A stretch of DNA of 10,469 nt, from contig DMTA01000285.1 in assembly GCA_003454835.1 (NCBI GenBank), positions 589 through 11,057 of the forward strand, in the 5' to 3' direction. Positions 1 to 6,393 of this stretch are shown in pieces (the first letter of the stretch is position 1; the number at the start of each line of letters is the position of its first letter). A program made the translations under genes and the position numbers. The stretch is from Achromobacter sp. (lineage in GTDB: Bacteria > Pseudomonadota > Gammaproteobacteria > Burkholderiales > Burkholderiaceae_B). Below the pieces are notes generated by a model. It was not told where the DNA came from. It ran no database searches and saw only the letters and a list, made by a program, of their open reading frames with translations.

Positions 1-1
1 C

Positions 2-289
2 ACGCTGTATCTGGTTGCACGCGCCGCCGGCGCACCGCAGCGCTATCAGGTGCTGTCGCGCCAACGTGGCGTCTGGGCTGCCAACCTGACGCTGGACGGC
101 GTTCCGGCCAGCGGCGGCGGTCCGTTCACGGCAGTGGCCGCACGGCCGGCCGACCTGCCCAATCTGGGCGCCGCCAGCGCAAACAAGGCCGTCGTGGTCC
201 GGCCGTCCACCGCTGAACCGGCTTCGCTGACGGTCGAGCGCATGCCTGCCCAGACCTCGCGGGTGGCGACTCCGACTCGTGTTCAGTGA
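2..289 (+). CDS. 3' end of an unidentified protein (partial)
   Basis: An open frame enters from the left edge and ends at TGA 287-289, giving the last 95 residues of a protein whose start lies outside the window. The visible part begins with a hydrophobic, strand-like stretch (TLYLVARAAG). It then becomes rich in Ala, Pro, Val, Thr and Arg, which looks like a low-complexity or poorly structured tail. There is no cysteine, no catalytic motif and no membrane segment. The frame is supported by GC-rich third positions and by a strong hairpin terminator only 7 nt after the stop. I do not recognise the family. The short GTG-initiated reading of the same frame at 50 is just an internal codon. Confidence 0.6.
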   Translation, partial: TLYLVARAAGAPQRYQVLSRQRGVWAANLTLDGVPASGGGPFTAVAARPADLPNLGAASANKAVVVRPSTAEPASLTVERMPAQTSRVATPTRVQ

Positions 290-296
290 CAGGGCG

Positions 297-337
297 GCAT
301 GCCGCGCGGACATTCCGCGGGCATGCTGTTTGCTGTT
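297..337 (+). terminator. Rho-independent terminator of the partial first gene
   Basis: The left arm GCATGCC-(G)-CGCGG (297-309) pairs with CCGCG-GGCATGC (315-326) across the loop ACATT. This gives a 12-bp stem with one bulged G. It is followed by the T-rich stretch TGTTTGCTGTT (327-337). It starts 7 nt after TGA 287-289, exactly where a terminator would sit. The tail is not a pure T-run, so some read-through into the next gene is possible. Confidence 0.72.
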
Positions 338-369
338 CACCGCGAGATCGCAACCCGGAGGATTCAAAC

Positions 370-549
370 ATGTCAGACGACCTGAGCAAGCGCGGTCCCC
401 AGGACCGCTCCCGGATCAACGTCAACGAACCGCACGAGCTTCGCTACTGGACCCAGGAGCTTGGCGTCAGCGAATCCGAACTGCGCGACGCCGTCAAAGC
501 CGTGGGCCCGTCCGCCACCGCCGTGCGCGAACATCTCCGGAAACGGTGA
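370..549 (+). CDS. DUF3606 domain-containing small protein
   Basis: This encodes a 59-residue hydrophilic protein, MSDDLSKRGPQDRSRINVNE and onward, with the feel of the DUF3606 family. Members are short (about 60 residues) with an R-I-N-V-x-E-x-x-E/H-L-x-Y-W motif (here residues 16-28) followed by a small helical segment (GVSESELRDAVKAVG). The short helix-turn-helix-like C-terminus has been taken to suggest nucleic-acid or protein contact, but the function is unknown. The start is chosen at 370 because GGAGGA (357-362) lies 7 nt upstream and the family begins there. The longer in-frame start at 286 would overlap the upstream gene and the terminator hairpin. I see no convincing promoter between the terminator and the gene, so it may depend on read-through. 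Confidence 0.85.
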   Translation: MSDDLSKRGPQDRSRINVNEPHELRYWTQELGVSESELRDAVKAVGPSATAVREHLRKR

Positions 550-580
550 AGACACGGCCCCGCACGCGAGGCGTCCGCCT

Positions 581-1372
581 TCAAGCCTGGCGATGCCGCT
601 TGCGCGCCAGAAACGGTTCCATGCACCGGCGCGGCTCATCGGTGGTGAACGCCTCGCTGAAGGCCTCGACGCTGCGGTCCAGACCCGCCTGGATCGAACT
701 TTCCGTCCAGTAGCGCAGCAAGACCTTCTGTGCGCGCACGGCGCGCGGGCCGCTGGCGGCAATCGGGGCCACGGTCCGTTCGACCAGCGCGTCCAGCCCC
801 TCCGGCTCGCACACGAATTCCAGAAAGCCCCAGTCCCGCGCCTGCGCCGCATCCACCGTTTCTCCCGTGAGCAGCAACCAGTTGGTCCGGCCCTTGCCGA
901 TCAGCGCAGGCAATAGCAGCGCATGGATCACCGACGGAATGCCGACGCGGACTTCGGGCATGCCGAACACGGCGTCCGCGGATCCCAGCCGGATGTCGCA
1001 GGCGGCCGCCAGCTCCATGCCGGCGCCGAGGCAGAAGCCCGGCAACCGGGCAATCGTCGGCACGGGAATGTCGGCCACCGCATCGCAGAGTTCGCGCAGC
1101 CGCGTGATGAAGGCACGCGCGCCCGGCGGATCCAGCTCGGCCATTTCATGAATATTGGCGCCGCCCACGAATGCCCTTTCGCCGGTCCCGCGGATCACCA
1201 CCGCGCGAGCGTCATCCTGTGCCGCGATCCACCGCGCCGCTTCGGTCAGACTCAGCGTGACGGCCGAAGCCAGGATGTTCAGGCTCTTGGCGTCGTGGAT
1301 CTGCAGGGAGTAGACGCCGCGTGCGTCACGCGTCACCAAGGCATGGGTGAATTCAGGAATAGGCGCAGTCAT
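581..1372 (-). CDS. Enoyl-CoA hydratase/isomerase family protein
   Basis: This encodes a 263-residue cytosolic protein of the crotonase superfamily, of the usual length for a single-domain member. Both oxyanion-hole segments are visible: AFVGGANIHEM at residues 67-77 and GFCLGAGMELAAACD at 112-126. The two acidic residues used for water addition by classical enoyl-CoA hydratases are present as E120 (in GMELA) and E140 (in FGMPEV). Hydratase chemistry on an acyl-CoA is therefore plausible, though substrate and pathway cannot be read from sequence. The first oxyanion segment has N instead of the common D after GA. The start at 1372 is favoured because GGAG (1378-1381) sits 5 nt upstream; the longer in-frame ATG at 1441 has no family-like residues. 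A promoter-like pair lies upstream at 1408-1436. The gene is alone, converging on the DUF3606 gene and divergent from the ATPase gene. Confidence 0.9.
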   Translation of the reverse strand: MTAPIPEFTHALVTRDARGVYSLQIHDAKSLNILASAVTLSLTEAARWIAAQDDARAVVIRGTGERAFVGGANIHEMAELDPPGARAFITRLRELCDAVADIPVPTIARLPGFCLGAGMELAAACDIRLGSADAVFGMPEVRVGIPSVIHALLLPALIGKGRTNWLLLTGETVDAAQARDWGFLEFVCEPEGLDALVERTVAPIAASGPRAVRAQKVLLRYWTESSIQAGLDRSVEAFSEAFTTDEPRRCMEPFLARKRHRQA

Positions 1373-1407
1373 GAAGTCTCCGGTTCTTTTTTGGTGGATA
1401 GCCGTCG

Positions 1408-1436
1408 ATGCTAACGGCCGGGTCCGGACATCACAA
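1408..1436 (-). promoter_or_regulatory. Possible sigma-70 promoter of the hydratase gene
   Basis: Read on the - strand, TTGTGA (1431-1436) and TAGCAT (1408-1413) are separated by 17 nt. Each matches 4 of 6 bases of the TTGACA and TATAAT consensus. Transcription would start near 1401, giving a leader of about 29 nt that includes the ribosome binding site at 1378-1381. It was found by eye only. Confidence 0.4.
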
Positions 1437-1503
1437 CCCACGGCATGCTCGAATCGATCAATCGCGGCCCTGCCTCCCGGTGGCCGCCTTGCGCGTTCCT
1501 GCG

Positions 1504-1509
1504 TACACT
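1504..1509 (+). promoter_or_regulatory. Possible -10 element, leaderless start of ATPase gene
   Basis: TACACT lies 6 nt upstream of the ATG at 1516, and no Shine-Dalgarno sequence is seen before that ATG. The spacing places a transcription start at or next to the A of ATG, which fits a leaderless message. No good -35 hexamer is seen 16-18 nt upstream, so support is weak. Confidence 0.33.
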
Positions 1510-1515
1510 TGCCGC

Positions 1516-2130
1516 ATGCTACGCATCGACAATCTCAGCAAGCGCTACGGCGACCACATCGTATTCCAGGGGCTCACGCACACCTTCGCGCCGGGCTGCG
1601 TGGCGCTATGCGAAGAAGACAGCACAGGCAAGTCCAGCCTGCTAAGCATCATCTCGGGGGCCCTCGCGCCGGACGGCGGCGACGTGTTCATCGACGGCCA
1701 CTCGTTGCGCAACGCACCGCAAGCCGCGCAGTCCCGCCTGGCCTACGTGCCGGACAACTGCATGGCGTTTCCCGAGCAGACGGGACGCGGCCTGCTGGAA
1801 CAGGCGGCCCAGGCCAAAGGCGTGACGCTGGACGATTCGATATGGGAACTGGCCCGCCGGCTGGGGCTGGAGCCGCATCTGGACAAGCGTTTCGAGCAGA
1901 TGTCCACCGGCACGCGGCGCAAGGTCTATCTGACCGCCGCCGCGCTGGGCAATCCGGCGGTCGTCGTGGCCGACGGTCCCAGCAACGGGCTGGACGCGCA
2001 GGCCCGCAGCGTGCTGGCGGACGTGTTCAAAACCTGGGCGCAAGACCGCGTGGTGCTGTTTGCCAGCCATGACCCCGAGCTGGTGCAGGCCTGCGGCGCC
2101 ACCGCCGTCAACGTGGCCGACCTGCGCTGA
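1516..2130 (+). CDS. Orphan ABC-type ATPase with degenerate active site
   Basis: This encodes a 204-residue single nucleotide-binding domain resembling the short CcmA/NatA-type exporter ATPases. The N-terminus LRIDNLSKRYGDHIVFQGL (residues 2-20) is typical. The Walker A region is EEDSTGKSS (33-41), which keeps GKS but has E33 and S36 where two P-loop glycines are expected. The Q-loop area reads AYVPDN (76-81), and the signature is MSTGTRRK (129-136). Walker B is VVVADGPSNGLD (149-160), with D153 present but G154 in place of the catalytic glutamate. The D-loop and the switch histidine (H185 in ASHDPE) are kept. It may bind ATP but hydrolyse it poorly, or act as a partner or regulatory subunit. 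No permease gene is adjacent. The start at 1516 fits the family; longer in-frame starts add unrelated sequence. The gene is otherwise intact. Confidence 0.82.
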   Translation: MLRIDNLSKRYGDHIVFQGLTHTFAPGCVALCEEDSTGKSSLLSIISGALAPDGGDVFIDGHSLRNAPQAAQSRLAYVPDNCMAFPEQTGRGLLEQAAQAKGVTLDDSIWELARRLGLEPHLDKRFEQMSTGTRRKVYLTAAALGNPAVVVADGPSNGLDAQARSVLADVFKTWAQDRVVLFASHDPELVQACGATAVNVADLR

Positions 2131-2134
2131 ACGC

Positions 2135-2150
2135 GGCGCCGGGCAGCGCC
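2135..2150. terminator. Small hairpin between convergent genes
   Basis: GGCGC (2135-2139) pairs with GCGCC (2146-2150) across a 6-nt loop. It fills most of the 21-bp gap between the two convergent stop codons. The stem is only 5 bp and no T-run follows on either strand, so it is at best a weak bidirectional terminator. Confidence 0.28.
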
Positions 2151-2151
2151 A

Positions 2152-2931
2152 TCAGAACCGGATCGTCACCCCCGCGATCGGCCCTTGCAGCACCACGTCG
2201 TACTTGAACCCGTTGCGCTCGTAGTCCACGCCCATCGCGCGGTAACCGACCGTGGCGGAAACCGACTTGTTGAAGTTGTAGCCCACGCCAAGCCCCAGGT
2301 CCCAATCCGCCTGCGCGCCCCCTGCACCGATCATGCCCCAGCCCGTCAGATAGGCCTTGGAATGAAAGTTGTAGGTGCCGCGAACGCCCACCATGGCGTC
2401 CACCCACGTCGCGCTGTCGCTGTACTTTGTACCGCGCGCCAGCCGGCCATTGAACCTGATGCTGTTGTCCACCGACCAGACCCGCAGGCCGCCCACCACG
2501 TCCAGGCTGTGCTCTGACCGGTCCAGCACTGAATAGCCCGCGCCGATCATGCCCGTGAAAGACTCGTTCTTCACGTCCGCGCTGTCGGCCAGAATGCCCC
2601 GCGGCGTATCGCCTTGTGCGCCGACCTTCACGTACAGCAGATCGCCGAAGATGCTGTACCGGCCCTTGCGCGCGTCGCCCATCAGCATGGCCGCGAAATC
2701 AAGGTTGTCGAAGATCTTGTCGAAGCTCGCATCGACATTGACGGGCGGCAGCCGCCGATGCGTGATCTTTCCCGACAGCGCCGGCGCCCAGAGATAGGGC
2801 GACACCGAGAACTTCCATTCGTCGGAAAGCCCGGCGTCGACGGCGGGCGCGGGCGGCTGCGCCTCGGCCGCAATCGCTGTCCCGGCATGCAGCGCGGCGC
2901 ATGCCGCACAGGCAATGACGTGCTTTTTCAT
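2152..2931 (-). CDS. Predicted outer-membrane beta-barrel protein
   Basis: This encodes a 259-residue exported protein. The Sec signal peptide is MKKHVIACAACAALHAGTAI plus AA, with cleavage near residue 21-22. The mature part has alternating-residue, aromatic-rich strands such as WKFSVSPYLWAP (39-50), YSIFGDLLYVKV (92-103) and DLGLGVGYNF (211-220). It ends in GVTIRF with a terminal Phe, the usual C-terminal signature of barrels inserted by the BAM complex. The size suggests about 8-10 strands. I recognise a conserved-hypothetical look (SPYLWAP, then VDASFDKIFDNLDF at 66-79) but cannot name a function. The start at 2931 is set by the signal peptide and GGAGGA (2938-2943) 6 nt upstream; the in-frame ATG at 3009 is unlikely. 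The gene lies 85 nt downstream of the DUF1254 gene in the same direction and is probably cotranscribed with it. Confidence 0.82.
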   Translation of the reverse strand: MKKHVIACAACAALHAGTAIAAEAQPPAPAVDAGLSDEWKFSVSPYLWAPALSGKITHRRLPPVNVDASFDKIFDNLDFAAMLMGDARKGRYSIFGDLLYVKVGAQGDTPRGILADSADVKNESFTGMIGAGYSVLDRSEHSLDVVGGLRVWSVDNSIRFNGRLARGTKYSDSATWVDAMVGVRGTYNFHSKAYLTGWGMIGAGGAQADWDLGLGVGYNFNKSVSATVGYRAMGVDYERNGFKYDVVLQGPIAGVTIRF

Positions 2932-2972
2932 CGCGTATCCTCCGGCCCGAAGGCGTATCGAGACATGCGGGC

Positions 2973-2997
2973 CGCGCCCCGGAAAACCCGAGGCGCG
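2973..2997 (-). other. Stem-loop between DUF1254 and barrel genes
   Basis: Within the 85-nt gap, the - strand transcript can form CGCGCCUCGG paired with CCGGGGCGCG (10 bp, one G-U pair) around a 5-nt loop (2983-2987). No T-run follows, so it is not an obvious terminator. It could instead be an RNA-processing or stability element that sets the relative amounts of the two products. The role is inferred; the pairing is directly visible. Confidence 0.45.
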
Positions 2998-3016
2998 CCC
3001 TGCCGCCATGACAGCG

Positions 3017-4471
3017 TCAGCTCACACGCCGCACCGGCGGCACCGTCCACGAGCCATTGATGATGGAAGGATCGCTTTCATTGGGCCAATACAGGCGCAT
3101 CATCAGAATGAACCGGCCCTTGGGCGCCGGCAGCCAGTTCGACTCCATCTCCGGACCCGGCGACTCGTTTTGAATCAACAGATCGATCGACCCGTCGGGC
3201 TTGCGCTTGAGCGGCTGACGTTCGCTGATGGAATAGCGGTTCAGCGGGTTGTCCACAAAGAAGTAGTTCTGGTCATACATGGTCAGCGACCAGAACCCGG
3301 ACACAGGCGGCGTCAGCCCCTTGCGAAAGGTCAGCACGTACTTTTCCGAGCCGTTGTATTCGCGCTGGATCGCCCCATTGGACGACCGCAACGAGGTCGG
3401 ATAAACGGCATCCTGCGGCCGGTTCGCGCCCAGCCCGATCGCGGTGACCAGGGCGCGCTGCAGATAGTTCGTGCCGTAGATCCCCGTCTTGGTCGTGAAG
3501 CCCCAGCCGTCGATGTGCTGGATATCGCCGTCGTTGGACCGGAAGTGCGCCATGATGCGCGCGAAGCCGGTTTCCGGCACACGCTTGGCGAAGTCGGCGG
3601 GCAGCTTGGACTTGTCGAAATCCTGCCCCGGCACGATGCCGATTGTCGCCAGCTTCTCGACCATGGGCGCATCCGCTGCAGTCGGCGGATTGCGCTTGAG
3701 CAACTGCGCGAACAGCGCGAAATACTCGGCCGCATCCATGTTGTTGACCTGGTCGCGCACCGGCGTCTTCATGTCGATGGCCGAATCGACCTTGCCCTGC
3801 GGCGCTTTCCAGTCCTTGCCCCAACCGCTGAGCGGCGCGAGCTTCACCTGATCCTGCAGCTTGTGCACCTCGGCGTAATCTTCGGTCGTGCCGGTGCAAT
3901 AGATGCGGCCCAGCAGCCAGACGATGCTGGTCGGCGATTTGTACTGCTTCATGCCCTGCGGCACCGTCCCTTCCCAGCCCGGCCCTGTCACGATGAAGGT
4001 CTGCGCGTCCGTGCCCGTCGTGCGCTTGCCGGGCACGTCGAACACGGTCGTCCAGCCGTCCAGCAGCGGAAACAGCGCATAGCGTCCATTCATGTCGGGC
4101 AGGCTCACCACCCAGGGTTCGTCGCCCACGTCGAAGAATGCCGTGGTGTACAGCGTGTCGGCGTTCGGCGCGGTCACGTCGCGGAACTTCGCGTCCGGAT
4201 ACTGGCGCAGCTTGATGAGCTGGCCCATCGGCGCGCGCGTGCCCTTGGGTTCGGCGACGTTGGTGATCACCCGGCGGGTCATCTCCATCGTCACCAGCGG
4301 ATATGCATAGATGTAGGCGTCGGTGGCCGTAACGAAACGGTCGTCGGCTTCCGGCAGATTGGCAACCAGCCCTTCGGAGGCGGCGGCCGAGGCCCGAAAC
4401 GCCGGCCCCAGTGATCCTGCAGCCAGCAGGGCCAATCCCCCTGCATTCAGTTTGCGGCGAGTTAGCTTCAT
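3017..4471 (-). CDS. Tat-exported DUF1254/DUF1214 protein
   Basis: This encodes a 484-residue protein with the two-domain layout of the DUF1254/DUF1214 family, whose biochemical role is not established. The DUF1254 part covers about residues 45-190, with YIYAYPLVTMEMTRRVITN (53-71), APNADTLYTTAFFD (101-114) and RYALFPLLDGWTTVFDVPG (130-148). The DUF1214 part covers about residues 360-475, with SGFWSLTMYD (391-400) and FFVDNPLNRYSI (404-415). The N-terminus is a likely twin-arginine signal, with TRRKLN at 4-9, a hydrophobic run GGLALLAAG and Ala-rich cleavage region near 28-31, so the folded protein probably goes to the periplasm. The start at 4471 is chosen because GGAG (4480-4483) lies 8 nt upstream and the Tat signal begins there; the in-frame ATG at 4531 has no such support. 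It probably forms an operon with the barrel gene downstream. The gene is intact. Confidence 0.92.
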   Translation of the reverse strand: MKLTRRKLNAGGLALLAAGSLGPAFRASAAASEGLVANLPEADDRFVTATDAYIYAYPLVTMEMTRRVITNVAEPKGTRAPMGQLIKLRQYPDAKFRDVTAPNADTLYTTAFFDVGDEPWVVSLPDMNGRYALFPLLDGWTTVFDVPGKRTTGTDAQTFIVTGPGWEGTVPQGMKQYKSPTSIVWLLGRIYCTGTTEDYAEVHKLQDQVKLAPLSGWGKDWKAPQGKVDSAIDMKTPVRDQVNNMDAAEYFALFAQLLKRNPPTAADAPMVEKLATIGIVPGQDFDKSKLPADFAKRVPETGFARIMAHFRSNDGDIQHIDGWGFTTKTGIYGTNYLQRALVTAIGLGANRPQDAVYPTSLRSSNGAIQREYNGSEKYVLTFRKGLTPPVSGFWSLTMYDQNYFFVDNPLNRYSISERQPLKRKPDGSIDLLIQNESPGPEMESNWLPAPKGRFILMMRLYWPNESDPSIINGSWTVPPVRRVS

Positions 4472-4843
4472 TGTTGTCGCTCCTAACGGATGTGTTTGAC
4501 GAAGTTCACTAAGGGGACTTCCAACATGCACGACGGTGTTTTTTCTAGCTAATGCGCATTCGGTGTCGATGTGGCGGGCACGCTCCGTGGATCAAGGTCA
4601 GGGGAAAGGACGGGAAATGGCCGGCACCGCGCCGCCGCAGGACGAGGCGGCGGTATCAAGCGGCGCGAACGGGGATAGACGGCGCGTGCGTGAGACGCAC
4701 GGATCTGCAAGGAGGGGGTGGACGTCCAAGAATGGGCTCCCTGACAAAGACAGAGAAAACGCACCACTGAAAGAGTTTCGGCTGCGGACCATCCATACGG
4801 CCCATCCGCACAACGGCAAATCGGCCTTGGTCAATCTATGCGC

Positions 4844-4876
4844 AGTCATTCAGCCGCTCAAGTAGCCGGAATGACT
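4844..4876. repeat. 8-bp inverted repeat with 17-bp spacer
   Basis: AGTCATTC (4844-4851) and GAATGACT (4869-4876) are perfect reverse complements around a 17-bp spacer, which itself holds AGCCG at both ends (4852-4856 and 4864-4868). It could be a regulator site with half-sites about 25 bp apart, or a stem-loop, or chance. It lies about 375 bp upstream of the DUF1254 start. Confidence 0.4.
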
Positions 4877-4977
4877 ACGACCATCCGACTTTGGTAGCAA
4901 TCCCGAAAACCTCCTGCTGCGTGTCAGCCCCGCCCCGCGCAACTGGATGCCGACCGTTCGCGGCACGTACTGATTCA

Positions 4978-5006
4978 CACGCCGGGCGGAATTTGCCGCC
5001 CGCGTG
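4978..5006 (-). terminator. Hairpin after the first lipoprotein gene
   Basis: On the - strand, CACGC-GGGCGG pairs with CCGCCC-(G)-GCGTG around a 6-nt loop (4990-4995), giving 11 bp with one bulge. It starts 6 nt after the lipoprotein stop codon (TAA at 5015-5013). There is no T-run after it, but position and stability suggest a transcript end. Confidence 0.5.
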
Positions 5007-5012
5007 CGCGTC

Positions 5013-6062
5013 TTACTTCCCGTTGCCCAGCGACAGCGGCACGCCCCACACCGGGTCCTGCATGCCCTGCTTGCCCAACGGCGTGATCTGCATCGGCTTG
5101 AGCTTGGCCAGCAACGCGCGCTGCGCGTCGGTCAGGTTCGTGCGCTGCGCGAAATACTTCTGCGCGAAGTCCATCGGCGCCGGCCACGTATACACCGTAA
5201 AGTCCTCCAACGGACACTCGATCATCTTCGGATCGACCGCGCGGCAGGCGGACTGCTTGAACTTGTAGCTGGGCGTCTTCATGTGCATACGCTGGCTCAG
5301 CACCAGGTCGCCGCCCTTGAGCGTGAAGCTGGCCAGCGCCAGCTTGGGCACCACGCGCGATTGCACCTTGATGGCTGGAATGTCGCGCGAGGTGGTGTCT
5401 TCGTAGTAGCCGGCACGCGATCCCGGCGTGGTCTCGGTGACCTGTTGCTCGCCCCAGGCGACGCAGGCGCCCGATGCGCGATGCACCGCCGTGCAGACCT
5501 TCTGCGTCCGGGTCTGAGAGCCCGTCGTGCCTTCGTGCCAGTTGGTTTCCTTGTAGAACTCGCGATACAGCTCCGGCGACAGGTAGGTGGTGCCGTTGGC
5601 GCCACGGCCCGAACCCACCGCGCCGGCGCGCGCGCCGATATCGTCCAGCTTGGCATTGAGCTTGTAGTCGTCCCCGCCCGTCAGCAGGTACTTGCCGGGC
5701 GGCAGGATGTGGACCTCGAAGGCCTTGAACAGGTAGGTCGTGTCCTTGTCGCGTTGCAGCGAATTGTTCTGGAACTTGCGGCCGAAGGTGATGCGCGGAT
5801 CGGGCTCGAACATCCAGACCGTGTTGCCTGTCCACGTTGTCATCATCATGGCGTCCTTCAGCGTGGCGTGCGGCATCAGGTCCGCGACCAGCACCACCGA
5901 CATGCCGTCCTTCAGCGCCTCGCCGATCAGATCGACCAGTTGCCCATAGCGCTTGTCGTCCGCGGTGCCCTCTCCTTTCGAGTCCGGGATCGTGACGCAG
6001 CCCGACAGGGTCAGGGCGAGCGTCAGGGCAGAAAGGGCAAGGCGCGGGCGCGGCAGGGACAT
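5013..6062 (-). CDS. Lipoprotein of unknown function, paired cysteines
   Basis: This encodes a 349-residue exported protein with a clear lipoprotein signal: MSLPRPRLAL, a hydrophobic run, then lipobox LSGC with the lipidated Cys at residue 22. Residue 23 is V, not the inner-membrane retention Asp, so outer-membrane sorting is likely. The region around 110-135 (FKAFEVHILPPGKYLLTGG) looks like a small beta domain of the kind seen in other lipoproteins with a V-x-x-PPGKY motif. A Gly-rich linker follows (145-158). The only mature cysteines besides C22 are C190/C200 and C273/C283, two C-x9-C pairs that probably form disulfides in the periplasm. I do not recognise a named family. The start at 6062 is supported by AAGGA (6071-6075) 8 nt upstream; the in-frame ATG at 6095 would bury the signal. 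A promoter-like pair lies at 6105-6132, and a hairpin follows the stop. Confidence 0.82.
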   Translation of the reverse strand: MSLPRPRLALSALTLALTLSGCVTIPDSKGEGTADDKRYGQLVDLIGEALKDGMSVVLVADLMPHATLKDAMMMTTWTGNTVWMFEPDPRITFGRKFQNNSLQRDKDTTYLFKAFEVHILPPGKYLLTGGDDYKLNAKLDDIGARAGAVGSGRGANGTTYLSPELYREFYKETNWHEGTTGSQTRTQKVCTAVHRASGACVAWGEQQVTETTPGSRAGYYEDTTSRDIPAIKVQSRVVPKLALASFTLKGGDLVLSQRMHMKTPSYKFKQSACRAVDPKMIECPLEDFTVYTWPAPMDFAQKYFAQRTNLTDAQRALLAKLKPMQITPLGKQGMQDPVWGVPLSLGNGK

Positions 6063-6393
6063 GGGATCGATCCTTCGGGAAATGGGCTGGAGCAATGTGC
6101 GCGCATCCTACCGGGTTGCACACGGATCGCAACATCTGGAATGGCGGCTGAAACAGTTGCTGGCAGCTATGAGCGACGATGATTGGCGGCACTACGGCGC
6201 GGGCAGCCATCCCGCGTCGTAAGACGTTGTTGCGAATGTTTCGCTTCGCCGGGCGGGTCACGCAGCCACTCGCCGGATTGTCCGCCGTCCAGACGCACCG
6301 GATCGAAATCCATGCCGGGGCAGCGTGGTTCGTTACACTCGCGCTCTTTGCAGCCGAGCGGCGACCATCCAAGCGCCCGCGACAGAAGTCCTG
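6063..6393. other. 331-bp divergent intergenic region
   Basis: This gap separates two divergently transcribed lipoprotein genes. It holds the promoter-like pair for the left gene (6105-6132). For the right gene a lone TACACT (6334-6339) could act as a -10 element about 55 nt before the ATG, but no -35 match lies at the right spacing. A - strand frame (6400-6167, 77 codons) has partly GC-rich third positions but no ribosome binding site and no family I recognise, so I do not call it. Confidence 0.5.
6105..6132 (-). promoter_or_regulatory. Possible sigma-70 promoter of the first lipoprotein gene
   Basis: On the - strand, TTGCGA (6127-6132) and TAGGAT (6105-6110) are separated by 16 nt. Each matches 4 of 6 consensus bases. 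Transcription would begin near 6098, giving a leader of about 36 nt that contains AAGGA. Confidence 0.4.

Larger units (their letters stand above)
4472..5012. other. 541-bp intergenic region with no convincing gene
   Basis: This gap lies between the DUF1254 start and the downstream end of the first lipoprotein gene, and must carry the DUF1254 promoter. Reading frames of up to about 109 codons exist on both strands (for example + 4536-4865 and - 4598-4849), but they have mixed codon use, no ribosome binding site and no recognisable family. Base composition around 4690-4920 is less GC-rich than the flanking genes. Visible structures are a perfect 10-bp palindrome AATGCGCATT (4551-4560), an 8-bp inverted repeat (4844-4876) and a terminator-like hairpin (4978-5006). 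I found no clear -35/-10 pair for the DUF1254 gene. Confidence 0.6.

Noticed and set aside
1408..2130. Longer start for the ATPase gene at 1408
   Set aside because: The added 36 residues do not resemble any ABC N-terminus and would overlap the putative promoter of the divergent gene; LRIDNLSKRYG marks the normal family start.
2915..4414. 499-codon open frame on the + strand
   Set aside because: It is antisense to the DUF1254/DUF1214 gene, which has clear family motifs, a Tat signal and a ribosome binding site. The + frame has an Arg/His-rich low-information translation.
4536..4865. 109-codon + strand frame in the long gap
   Set aside because: It has no ribosome binding site, mixed codon use and no domain-like pattern, and overlapping frames of similar length exist on both strands.
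5004..6182. 392-codon open frame on the + strand
   Set aside because: It is antisense to the first lipoprotein gene and lacks a ribosome binding site or any recognisable motif.
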